From assembly GCA_039817415.1 (NCBI GenBank), contig JBCBVV010000003.1, positions 1 through 64,000 of the forward strand: DNA of 64,000 nt, in the 5' to 3' direction. Numbering within the stretch: the stretch's first letter is position 1; every line of letters starts with the position of its first letter. Under the pieces are notes generated by a model. The model was not told where the DNA came from. It was given only the letters and a program-made list of their open reading frames with translations, and did not search any database. The position numbers were made by a program, and so were the translations under genes. Of this stretch, positions 16,542 to 24,914 are shown one piece after another. Source of the stretch: JALEFZ01 sp039817415 (GTDB lineage: Bacteria > Bacteroidota > Bacteroidia > J057).

Positions 16542-16858
16542 TATTCGCAAATCTCGTCCAGCCACTTCTGATCAATGACACCCTTTTCATCATAATGAAA
16601 TACCGCTCCTACGACACAGCCATTTTGGCCCGTAGAATCCAGTAAATACCTAAGATCAAATCCCATGTCTATAGGCTCACCCAGTATGGAAATGATATCT
16701 TTCTTAGTTGCCCCTTCAGGGAGTTTGTCTACTACCTGCTTCAGACTTGCATAGTCTTGATTGGCTTGATATTGCTTTCCATACGTCTGCAGAGCGCCCA
16801 TTGGCTTACAGCTCCAAACTAAGAACAGAGATAAGATAGAAGTCAAAAGATATTTCAT
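16541..16858 (-). CDS. Small lipoprotein, BamE/SmpA-like fold
   Basis: A 105-residue protein from ATG 16858 (MKYLLTSILSLFLVWSC); the frame is open 11 codons further upstream, but those residues would spoil the signal peptide. VWSC is a lipobox, with C17 as the lipidated residue. The rest contains LPEGATKKDIISILGEPID, the 'G-T-K-x-D-I-x-x-x-L-G-x-P' pattern of BamE/SmpA-like domains, and then VGAVFHYDEKGVIDQKW. It is too divergent to call it the true BamE of the outer-membrane assembly complex. Its stop overlaps the subtilase start, so the two proteins are probably made together; it could be a partner or chaperone of the protease, but nothing proves that. Confidence 0.7.
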   Translation of the reverse strand: MKYLLTSILSLFLVWSCKPMGALQTYGKQYQANQDYASLKQVVDKLPEGATKKDIISILGEPIDMGFDLRYLLDSTGQNGCVVGAVFHYDEKGVIDQKWLDEICE

Positions 16859-16970
16859 AGATGACGAATGCAAGGCAGATGGATGATTCACAAGGGTTTG
16901 AATTGAACTTGATCTTTAGTAGTCTCTAAGCTTTCAAGAATTAATATGGAAAAAAATAGCTATACCCAAT

Positions 16971-17007
16971 AAAAAAAGTTCCCCCAACGAAAGAATGTTG
17001 AGGGAAC
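16971..17007 (-). terminator. Terminator after msrB
   Basis: On the minus strand, GTTCCCTCAAC pairs with GTTGGGGGAAC (one G-T pair) and is followed by TTTTTTT at 16977-16971. It ends the msrB transcript, so the lipoprotein and subtilase genes need their own promoter. Confidence 0.9.
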
Positions 17008-17035
17008 AAGGCAGTTAATACCTATACATCAATTC

Positions 17036-17494
17036 TTAAGCAGCTTCTACTTTCTCTACTTTTTCAAGTGAAACAGCATTGATACAAAATCTCAAACCAC
17101 TTGGTGCAGGGCCATCTGGGAAGGCATGTCCAAGATGGGCATTGCATACATTACAGGTGGTTTCAATACGTACCATCCCATAGGATTTGTCAATATGATG
17201 AGCGATGACGTTGTCCTCCACCGGCTGGGTGAAGGAGGGCCATCCTGTACCAGATTCAAATTTTGTGTTGGAATCAAAAAGTTTAGTTCCACAACAGACA
17301 CATTTGTAGAGACCAGGCTCAAACAAACTACACATTTCAGAACTAAACGCTCTTTCGGTTCCTTTCAAACGAGTAACTCTATATTGCTCATCAGTTAATT
17401 GCGCTTTCCACTCCTCTTCACTCTTTTCAACTCTACGGGGTGGCTCAAGGTTGCCCTTGTTAGCGTAATGCAATACATCTTTCCACGTCATCAT
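17036..17494 (-). CDS. msrB: Peptide-methionine (R)-S-oxide reductase MsrB
   Basis: Reduces methionine-R-sulfoxide in damaged proteins. The 152-residue protein has the complete MsrB set: two zinc CxxC pairs (C65/C68 and C114/C117), the GTGWPSF motif, SYGMVRIETTCNVCNAHLGHAFPDGP, and the catalytic C137 in RFCINAVSL. C55 (SEMCSLF) is a candidate resolving cysteine. There is no signal peptide, so it acts in the cytoplasm. It is the first gene after the epoxide-hydrolase-like gene on the same strand but separated from it by 180 bases, and it has its own terminator. The start may be the first or the second of two adjacent ATG codons. Confidence 0.96.
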   Translation of the reverse strand: MMTWKDVLHYANKGNLEPPRRVEKSEEEWKAQLTDEQYRVTRLKGTERAFSSEMCSLFEPGLYKCVCCGTKLFDSNTKFESGTGWPSFTQPVEDNVIAHHIDKSYGMVRIETTCNVCNAHLGHAFPDGPAPSGLRFCINAVSLEKVEKVEAA

Positions 17495-17674
17495 AAGGTT
17501 TTCTCTTTGATAATGAAACTTATTCTAAGACCTTTTGGCTATACTCAACTTGCCCAAACAAGTTGCAGGTCATCGCACTGATTTAGATGTTTTAACATTT
17601 ATTTAGGCTTTCTCCTACTAAGCAAGCAGCCTATCTATTCTATCTAAAAAAAAAGCTATTTGTTTGTGAGATTC

Positions 17675-18550
17675 CTATTCTTTCCATGTGAGAAAATAAT
17701 GAATTCCCTCATTCACCTCATCTGGAAATTCATGTTGGAGCCAATGACTCGCCTCTTTTATGTAGCGAATCCCCATATAGTTTTCACAGTAATCTCCCGT
17801 TTTGAAAGTAAGTTCCTTTCCAAGTGCCAGGTCTCCTTCCCCCCATACCAATCCAACAGGGACTTTTATCTTAGGCAAAGGACGGGGTTGATAGGGATAT
17901 CGAAAAAAGGCTCTGTAATAATTGATGGTGGCTTCCCAGGTTTCTAGGTCTTCATAGGCAGCCATGTAGATGTTGATATCCTCTTCTGTAATGGCTTCAG
18001 GTTTAAGACTTCTTTTCTTGAAAACTGTATTGAAAAACCACTTGGGATTCTTACTGAAGTACCATTCAGGAAGCTTAGGAAGCTGGAATAGCAAGGCATA
18101 ATAGGATCGAAGAAACTGTCTGGGATTAAGAAAAATTTGCTTCCTGAATTCATCAGGATGGGGCATATTCAGGATAATTAGACGCTCTATTCTTTCAGGA
18201 TAAAGAGCAGCAGTCGTCCATGCCACTCCTCCACCCCAGTCATGCCCCACCAAAGAGGTTTTTTCTATCTCCAAATCGTCTAGGATAGCGATTACATCCG
18301 CTGCTAAAGTTGATAAGCCATACTGTTTCACTCCCTTAGGTTTATCACTTTTGTGATACCCCCTTAGATCCGGCAAAATCACTTGATTATCCCCTACAAA
18401 GGCAGGAAGCTGATGACGCCAGGAATAACTAAAATCGGGAAAGCCATGCAGAAACATTAAGGGTGGTCCGCTTCCACCTAACCTGACATGAAGCTTGACT
18501 TCCCCATTCTTCACAAAAGTGGTCTTCAAGGAATGGTATGAATGTTCCAT
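17675..18550 (-). CDS. Alpha/beta hydrolase, epoxide-hydrolase-like
   Basis: A 291-residue cytoplasmic alpha/beta hydrolase. The catalytic set reads as nucleophile D104 (LVGHDWGGG), acid D240 (WGEGDLAL) and base H269 (ASHWLQHE), with the oxyanion motif HGFPDF at residues 35-40. An aspartate nucleophile in GHDWGG together with HGFPD is characteristic of epoxide hydrolases and their haloalkane-dehalogenase relatives. A Trp/Tyr-rich cap region lies at ~130-215. It starts 14 bases after the penicillin-acylase-family gene stops, so the two probably share a transcript. The natural substrate is unknown; the assignment to epoxide hydrolase rather than dehalogenase rests on the motif context only. Confidence 0.85.
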   Translation of the reverse strand: MEHSYHSLKTTFVKNGEVKLHVRLGGSGPPLMFLHGFPDFSYSWRHQLPAFVGDNQVILPDLRGYHKSDKPKGVKQYGLSTLAADVIAILDDLEIEKTSLVGHDWGGGVAWTTAALYPERIERLIILNMPHPDEFRKQIFLNPRQFLRSYYALLFQLPKLPEWYFSKNPKWFFNTVFKKRSLKPEAITEEDINIYMAAYEDLETWEATINYYRAFFRYPYQPRPLPKIKVPVGLVWGEGDLALGKELTFKTGDYCENYMGIRYIKEASHWLQHEFPDEVNEGIHYFLTWKE

Positions 18551-18564
18551 ATTGGATCAATAGC

Positions 18565-20637
18565 CTATTTGGGGTGATATACCTTAAGTGCGCCTCTCAT
18601 GACTTCCTCTTTATTAAGACTCATTTTTCGTAAATCTTTCTGGACAAAGCGGTCCATTTGGTCATTGTAATGGGGACTATCAGGCAAGGCCGAGGCTCCA
18701 AAAGCATTGATGCTCTCAATTTGTGGCCCTTCTTTTGTGAACCTCACCAACTGAATATAGGAGTCTCCAGCCACGGGTCTAAGGGTTCCGTCTTCTTGAA
18801 AACTTGAGCCCACAGCTGCCAAGACATCAGGCCCACCTCCATAGGGAAGCTTGACATCTCCTCTCGTGTGATATTGTAACTGACCTAAGGGCACTCGATT
18901 GGAACCAAAATGCTTGACCAAATAATCCTGTGCCCAAGTAAATGCCGCAATAAGTTTCTCTTCCGTCAATTCCTCCCCCTCACGCATAGAATCGCTATCT
19001 TTCAATGTACTGTTGAGTCGATAAATGGTCAGGATGAAGAGAGATGCTTCCACACTCTCCGGTTCTGTATTGCCATTCCAAGTCTGTACCATGTGGAGAT
19101 TGTCAGCAACAGTAGGGTATTTTTCAGGATTTAGGGTGAAGATTTGGCCAAGTTTAGGAAAAGCCGTTTGGGGGATCGCATATTTACGATCATACTTGAT
19201 TTGCTTAAAATCCTTCCAACTCATTTTTTTATGGTCAAAGGCCCCTATCAACTCTTTGAATCGAACGGCTCGATTGGTCAATTCGTGGGGTTGTTGATAC
19301 CCCATCGTAAAGGGTACTGAACCTGCATCAGGATTATCCCCATCCGCTGAGGAAATAAAGGGTGTATGGTTACAGTTATACACATATCCTGAAGGAGGAT
19401 TTTCAACCTGAGCACAACTGTCATAGGGGTAATAGCTATTCCATAAGGTTGAGGAGGTATCACCAGGAAGAACAGATTTCCAATTATATCCTTTGTCCCT
19501 TACGGGGAATTTCCCACTACAGATATAGTAAATGTTGTCCTCTCGATCGGCATAGACGATATTGGTAGACACGATTCCCTGCATCGCCAAGGCCTCCTTG
19601 AACTCACTCAGATTGGTGGCCTTATCCATCCTATACCATTGTTCGGCAGCTTTTACGGTTTGATTGGCAGGAAATCTTAAGGCGAAAGTACCTTCATCTG
19701 TGATCATGGTAACCCCATATTTACTTTTATAAAACTTCTGTTTCAGTCCAATGGGGATAAAACCGAAAAGCTTGATACGAGCCTTTGTGTGATATGGCTC
19801 AAGGGTTAACCATTCTCCATCGTATTTATAGGTAAGCTTTTCTTTAGGGTGCATGCTCAGCTCATAAATATCAGCCAGGTCAGGATGATTGACAGTATGC
19901 CCCCAGCCAAGGTATTCATTACTTCCTACAAAAATAGACGCCCCTCCCGCAAAGGTTGCCCCCAGAATATTCCATCCCTCTTCGCTACACAAATGGGCTT
20001 CATACCACGAGTTTAGTCCTTCCAAAGGCTGGTGAGAGTTAATGGCCAAATAGGTAGCACCATCAGATGTCTTCTTGTTGGACACAGCAAAGGCATTTGA
20101 CCCTCTACTTTCGGCCTTTTGCATGACTCGTACCTTTTCATTGAGAATCGTGGTCAGCGACTTGTCTACATGGGAAAGTAGCGCCAAGCCCACAATGTAT
20201 CCCTTCACAATGTCCTTTGCGTCAATAGGGAACAAGTCTTTGTGGAGGACTTTCTTAGGAAATGTTTGGGCATAGGCGTTGGCACCTGCAGCATACCCAT
20301 TGAGTACCTTCTTAAAATCTGCCGAAATATCAGAATCAAATTTTTCTGCTACGATTGAATGGGGATCAAGGATATGAACAGCCACATCAAAAAACGCTCC
20401 TTCTTTGCCTCGAACCTGCCCCATTAGCCCTCGCACAGCTAACAATTGCATTTGCATGGTTTCAAAGTCATCCTCCGCCGTCGCCCAAGCAAAGCCGTAA
20501 GCCACCTCAGCATCGGTTGGGGCAAAAATATGGGGAGTCCCAAAGGAATCTCTGACAATCTCAATTCTGTCAGGATTGATTTGAGCATACATCCCAAGCC
20601 ATAAAAGCATCAAAGATCCAAACAAGTAATAGCGCAT
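18565..20637 (-). CDS. Penicillin acylase family (S45, Ntn-hydrolase) enzyme
   Basis: A 690-residue exported amidase precursor. The signal peptide ends near residue 19 (GMYAQ). The N-terminal region has IEIVRDSFGTPHIFAPTDAE and AYGFAWATAEDDFETM, both family hallmarks of the alpha chain. RGSNAFAVS places the autocatalytic nucleophile at S180, which would become the N-terminus of the beta chain after self-cleavage. Later NPPSGYVYNCNHTPF holds the Asn of the oxyanion hole region. Members cleave amide bonds of acyl-homoserine lactones, beta-lactams or aculeacin-like lipopeptides; the substrate here cannot be told. It is the first gene of a likely two-gene unit with the epoxide-hydrolase-like gene. 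A TATATTGG element (about 20665-20672, minus strand) may be its -7 box. Confidence 0.9.
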   Translation of the reverse strand: MRYYLFGSLMLLWLGMYAQINPDRIEIVRDSFGTPHIFAPTDAEVAYGFAWATAEDDFETMQMQLLAVRGLMGQVRGKEGAFFDVAVHILDPHSIVAEKFDSDISADFKKVLNGYAAGANAYAQTFPKKVLHKDLFPIDAKDIVKGYIVGLALLSHVDKSLTTILNEKVRVMQKAESRGSNAFAVSNKKTSDGATYLAINSHQPLEGLNSWYEAHLCSEEGWNILGATFAGGASIFVGSNEYLGWGHTVNHPDLADIYELSMHPKEKLTYKYDGEWLTLEPYHTKARIKLFGFIPIGLKQKFYKSKYGVTMITDEGTFALRFPANQTVKAAEQWYRMDKATNLSEFKEALAMQGIVSTNIVYADREDNIYYICSGKFPVRDKGYNWKSVLPGDTSSTLWNSYYPYDSCAQVENPPSGYVYNCNHTPFISSADGDNPDAGSVPFTMGYQQPHELTNRAVRFKELIGAFDHKKMSWKDFKQIKYDRKYAIPQTAFPKLGQIFTLNPEKYPTVADNLHMVQTWNGNTEPESVEASLFILTIYRLNSTLKDSDSMREGEELTEEKLIAAFTWAQDYLVKHFGSNRVPLGQLQYHTRGDVKLPYGGGPDVLAAVGSSFQEDGTLRPVAGDSYIQLVRFTKEGPQIESINAFGASALPDSPHYNDQMDRFVQKDLRKMSLNKEEVMRGALKVYHPK

Positions 20638-20894
20638 AGGTCTGTTTTAGGAATAATTAAAACCAATATACAACCTTGTACTGCTCCCTAAAAACAAAGG
20701 GAGGTCTACCTATATGTCATTTTATCTTATCCGATATCTGGCATTGCCTTATCTTTCCTTTCTTTACCCTTTATTTTAGGTGGAAGTCTACAAAAGTCCA
20801 TCTTTTCGTTTTATTGTCTGCTTATTTATCCATATTTTAATCCTACATACTCACGAATATACCGCTCGAATGAAACGCCCCTAAATTCAACGGT

Positions 20895-23864
20895 TTGAAA
20901 GAACAACTACTCAATCTCCTTTCCTTACCTCTGGACATATGTATTGTTGATGAGCGACTGACAGTACTCGCCCATAGCTACCAATTTCCTGATTGTATCG
21001 GGCTAGGAGATCATGAACTCATTGGCAAAAGATTATCTACAGTCTTGCCTCCAGTAAGCTTGGATCGCTTGATGGATATTCTTCCACATATTGGGGAAGG
21101 TAAATCCAAGCAACTCCTGATCAATTCATCTACTGACAATGAGTCAAAGAAGGATTTGACGGTAAAACGATTAAAGGCAGAAAAGGGGGAAACAACCTAC
21201 TTGCTTCAGGTAAATGAGTGGTGCCTTGAAGAGGATGCTCAGCTGGAAAAGGAAAGAGATTTCTACAGGGCCATAGCGCTAGCACAACCTGACAGCTTAT
21301 ATGTATTTGATGTAGATCGTCAACAGCTCGTATTTTCCCAACAATCTGAGGATCCCAATGACCCTTGTAAAGATGTCGACCTTACCACCGTCAATAACGA
21401 ATACTACTTCAGTATGATTCATCCTGAAGATCTCCAACAACTCGTTGAAAATTTTCAGGAATTAGGACAAAGCAATGAACGCCTAACCCGCAAGACGGAA
21501 TATCGATTAAAGCAATTGGATGGCTCGTATAAGTGGTTTAGAAGCACAGATACTGCCATTCCACACATAGAGCGACCTGGGGCAAAACAAATCATTGGCC
21601 GAGCTCAGGACATAACCGAAGAGTACAAGCTTCGTCAAGCCTTCCAGGATATTGAAATACAATACAGAACACTTTTTGAACAAGCTGGAGATGGATTGGC
21701 CCTTCACAAACTCGATGGAGAAATCATTCTAGCCAATCAGAAGTTAGCTGACTTACTCGGCACGACGGTAGAAGAAATTGTCCGAAAGAATATCTTCTTT
21801 GAAAATCCCAACGCTCATACACTAAGAGTTACTCTCAAGGATGAATATGCAGAATTATTAGAGAAAGGCCACATAGAAACAGAAGTCCCTTTTTCAAGAC
21901 GAGATGGGACTGAATTTCAAGCAGAAATCAGGTCGCGCATCGTTATGGTAGGAGGCGAAAAGGCTGTCCAAGCAGTCATCAGAGACATTACAAAGGAGAA
22001 AAAAGCAAGGGAGAGCATACGTGAGAGTGAAGAGAAGTACAGAACCATCTTTGAAAAATCTGGAGATGGTATAGTTCTTCATGACTTGGCTGGGAATGTG
22101 TTAGATGCCAATAAGGTAGCTTATGAGCAACTAGGATATACCAAGGAGGAATTTATGACCCTCAATGTTTCCCAAATGCATCCTGTCAATTCGCAAAACA
22201 GGGAAGAATTTGATGCCAACCTAAAGGGCCTGATAGAAACTGGAGAATTACATATGGAAACACAGTTTCTGACCAAGAGTGGAGAGTTACTTGAAGGGGA
22301 AGTTTCGGCTAAAACCGTCAAAATTGGAGGGAGGGAACTGGTTTGTGGTTTATTTAGAAACCATACACCAGAAAAGAAAGCTGAAGCCCTTATAAAATCG
22401 GTTTTCCAGGGCACTTCTGCCTTTATCAATGTCATTGACCTTCATGGCAAAATCCTATACGCCAACAGACTAGTAGATGGTTTAAGCCTTGACGATTATA
22501 TAGGTACATCTGTGTTTGACTGGATTCCTGAGGACGTCGCTCAATTAACCAAGAACTACATCGAGGAAATGAAGATCGATCCCAAACCGGTCTCCTATGA
22601 AATTAGCATGCCAGACTTATCTGGAGAGCCCATTTACTATCAGTGTACCATGAGTCCTATGCTTTCTAGAAATATGCTTACTGGAGTATCTATTGTCTCA
22701 GCAGATATTACAGCCCAGAAGAAGCAGAATGAATTACAACAAAAGAAGGCAGAAATTGTAGGCATGGGGTTAGATGCCGCGATTATGGGAAGCTTCGAAT
22801 GGGATTTGAATGCGGAGGATGGCTTCCATTGGGACAATAGATTGCACAAGATATTTGGGATGGACTTTACCTTTTTCTCTGGCAAAGCGGAGGATTATGT
22901 TGCCATGATTCATCCTGACGACAAAGAAAGAGCGATCAATGAATTTGCCTATGCGATCAAGGAACTTGATATCTACAAGGGGACGTATAGGATTATCAGG
23001 AAAAATGATTTACAAGTACGATGGATCTCGTTTCGAAGCAAATATTTTAGGGATCAACATGGGCGAGCCTACATGATTAGAGGGGTGGCCTGGGATGTCA
23101 CAAAGGAAAAAGACCTCCTAAAAATGGAAGCCAAAGCCGCCAAACTTGAATCCCAAAATGAGAAGCTCAAACAATTCAACTACTTCGCTTCTCACGATCT
23201 AAAATCCCCACTCAAAACCATCAACCATTTCGTTGAAATCCTTCGAAATGATTATTCTAATAAGCTGGACACCAAGGGTAAGGCCATTCTACATTTCCTT
23301 TCAGACAATGTATCAGGTATTCAGCGCTTATTGGAAGACTTGCTTACCTATTCGAGTCTGGGCAATAGCAGTATACCTGAAATGGTCAACATGAATGAAG
23401 TCGTTTTGGAAACCAAATTGATGTTGCTGGCCGAAATCAAAGAGAAAAAAGCCGAACTCATTCTGCACCAATTACCAATGCTCGTAGGATACCGCAGTGA
23501 ATTATTGATCATGTTCCAAAACCTGATCTCCAATGCCTTGAAATTCCAAAAAGAGCATACAGCCCCAATTATCGAGGTGGGAGTAGATCGCTTTACAGAT
23601 AAATGGAGGTTCTGGGTAAAGGACAATGGCATAGGAATACCCAAAGAAGATCAACAAGAAATCTTCCACATTTTTAAGCGATCAGAACCCAAAACACCTT
23701 ATGCGGGACACGGCATTGGCCTGGCTAATTGCCAAAAAATCGCCATTCTCCATGAAGGAGATATTTGGGTAGAATCTGCTTCAGGTGAAGGCAGTACCTT
23801 CTATTTTACTATTTCAGACGACATTCAACCAAAAAAGCAGGAGAGCTCCATGGAAAATGAATAG
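20895..23864 (+). CDS. Soluble multi-PAS sensor histidine kinase
   Basis: A 989-residue kinase without membrane segments, so it senses something in the cytoplasm. It has about six PAS domains, at roughly residues 10-115, 125-245, 255-370, 378-490, 495-612 and 620-740; several end in the PAC signature (IIGRAQDITEE, AVIRDITKEKKA, MIRGVAWDVTKEKDL). The HisKA domain has the phospho-acceptor H767 in ASHDLKSPL. The HATPase domain carries LISNALKFQ (N box), VKDNGIGIP (G1) and GHGIGLANCQK (G2). No receiver domain is attached and no response regulator is adjacent. The start is a TTG: the next in-frame codon upstream is a stop at 20871, and the first internal ATG would cut into PAS 1. The nitrilase gene follows after 29 bases. 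Confidence 0.92.
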   Translation: MKEQLLNLLSLPLDICIVDERLTVLAHSYQFPDCIGLGDHELIGKRLSTVLPPVSLDRLMDILPHIGEGKSKQLLINSSTDNESKKDLTVKRLKAEKGETTYLLQVNEWCLEEDAQLEKERDFYRAIALAQPDSLYVFDVDRQQLVFSQQSEDPNDPCKDVDLTTVNNEYYFSMIHPEDLQQLVENFQELGQSNERLTRKTEYRLKQLDGSYKWFRSTDTAIPHIERPGAKQIIGRAQDITEEYKLRQAFQDIEIQYRTLFEQAGDGLALHKLDGEIILANQKLADLLGTTVEEIVRKNIFFENPNAHTLRVTLKDEYAELLEKGHIETEVPFSRRDGTEFQAEIRSRIVMVGGEKAVQAVIRDITKEKKARESIRESEEKYRTIFEKSGDGIVLHDLAGNVLDANKVAYEQLGYTKEEFMTLNVSQMHPVNSQNREEFDANLKGLIETGELHMETQFLTKSGELLEGEVSAKTVKIGGRELVCGLFRNHTPEKKAEALIKSVFQGTSAFINVIDLHGKILYANRLVDGLSLDDYIGTSVFDWIPEDVAQLTKNYIEEMKIDPKPVSYEISMPDLSGEPIYYQCTMSPMLSRNMLTGVSIVSADITAQKKQNELQQKKAEIVGMGLDAAIMGSFEWDLNAEDGFHWDNRLHKIFGMDFTFFSGKAEDYVAMIHPDDKERAINEFAYAIKELDIYKGTYRIIRKNDLQVRWISFRSKYFRDQHGRAYMIRGVAWDVTKEKDLLKMEAKAAKLESQNEKLKQFNYFASHDLKSPLKTINHFVEILRNDYSNKLDTKGKAILHFLSDNVSGIQRLLEDLLTYSSLGNSSIPEMVNMNEVVLETKLMLLAEIKEKKAELILHQLPMLVGYRSELLIMFQNLISNALKFQKEHTAPIIEVGVDRFTDKWRFWVKDNGIGIPKEDQQEIFHIFKRSEPKTPYAGHGIGLANCQKIAILHEGDIWVESASGEGSTFYFTISDDIQPKKQESSMENE

Positions 23865-23893
23865 ATTGTTGTTTCAAATAATGCTATTCTACA

Positions 23894-24844
23894 ATGGACC
23901 AACAAACCCTTACGGTAGGCCTTTGCCAAATGGCCTCCGTTTTCCTTCAAAAAGAAGCTAGCCTACAAAAGGTGGAGGAGTATGTGAACAAGGCTGCTGA
24001 ACAAGGCTGCGAACTTGCCGTTTTTGGAGAGGCTCTTGTTCCTGCTTATCCTTTTTGGGTCGAATGGACTGAGGGAGCTCGATTTAATTCAGATCGACAA
24101 AAGGACCTTTATGCCAAATATTTATCTGAAGGAGTCTGTATAGAAAAAGGAGACCTCAATAAGCTATGCCAATTAGCTGCTCAAAAAAACATCGCCATTT
24201 ACCTTGGGACCATGGAGCGACCTGAGGGAAGAGGGCATCACTCTCTTTATTGTAGCTTGGTATACATCGACCAGCAAGGCATTATTCAATCCGTTCACCG
24301 CAAGCTCATGCCTACCTATGAGGAGCGGCTCGTTTGGTCTACGGGTGATGGAAATGGATTGAGGGTACATCCTTTAGGCCCCTTTACTGTAGGAGGCCTG
24401 AATTGTTGGGAAAATTGGATGCCCATGCCCCGAACTGCCCTTTACGGAATGGGAGAAAATCTACATGTAGCCGTTTGGCCTGGAAATGTGAGAAATACCG
24501 TTGACATCACACGTTTCATTGCGCAAGAAAGCAGATCCTTTGTTATCTCCGTTTCAGGGCTTATGCGTAAGTCAGACATCCCCAATGATATGCCACATCA
24601 TGAATTGTGGAGAGAAGCTGCTCCTGAATGGATGGCTAATGGTGGTTCTTGTATTGCAGCCCCTGATGGCAGTTGGATCATTGAACCACAAGCAGAAAAG
24701 GAAGGAGTATTTGTAGCCAAATTAGATTTTCTCCAAATTTTAAGAGAGAGGCAAAACTTTGATCCTTCTGGCCATTATTCAAGACCAGATGTCCTTCATT
24801 TAGAGGTAAATCGCGACAGACAAGAGGTACTAACATATAAATAG
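23894..24844 (+). CDS. Nitrilase-family carbon-nitrogen hydrolase
   Basis: A 316-residue cytoplasmic enzyme of the nitrilase superfamily. The catalytic triad is E46 (FGEALVPAYP), K137 (HRKLMPTYEER) and C171 (GGLNCWENWMP). The FGE-x-x-x-P-x-YP and NCWENxxP forms match branch 1, the true nitrilases and cyanide-converting enzymes, rather than amidases of other branches. It would convert a nitrile to an acid plus ammonia or to an amide. It starts 29 bases after the PAS kinase on the same strand and may share its transcript, but no functional link is evident. A strong terminator follows. The substrate is not predictable from sequence. Confidence 0.9.
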   Translation: MDQQTLTVGLCQMASVFLQKEASLQKVEEYVNKAAEQGCELAVFGEALVPAYPFWVEWTEGARFNSDRQKDLYAKYLSEGVCIEKGDLNKLCQLAAQKNIAIYLGTMERPEGRGHHSLYCSLVYIDQQGIIQSVHRKLMPTYEERLVWSTGDGNGLRVHPLGPFTVGGLNCWENWMPMPRTALYGMGENLHVAVWPGNVRNTVDITRFIAQESRSFVISVSGLMRKSDIPNDMPHHELWREAAPEWMANGGSCIAAPDGSWIIEPQAEKEGVFVAKLDFLQILRERQNFDPSGHYSRPDVLHLEVNRDRQEVLTYK

Positions 24845-24885
24845 AGATACCCAGTGGATACCTCTATCTATAAATCTTATCTTAG

Positions 24886-24914
24886 ATGGATTCCTGTTGG
24901 GAATCCATTTTTTT
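24886..24914 (+). terminator. Terminator after nitrilase gene
   Basis: ATGGATTCC and GGAATCCAT form a 9-bp perfect stem followed by seven T. It lies in the 68-base gap before the converging ccmF gene. Confidence 0.85.
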
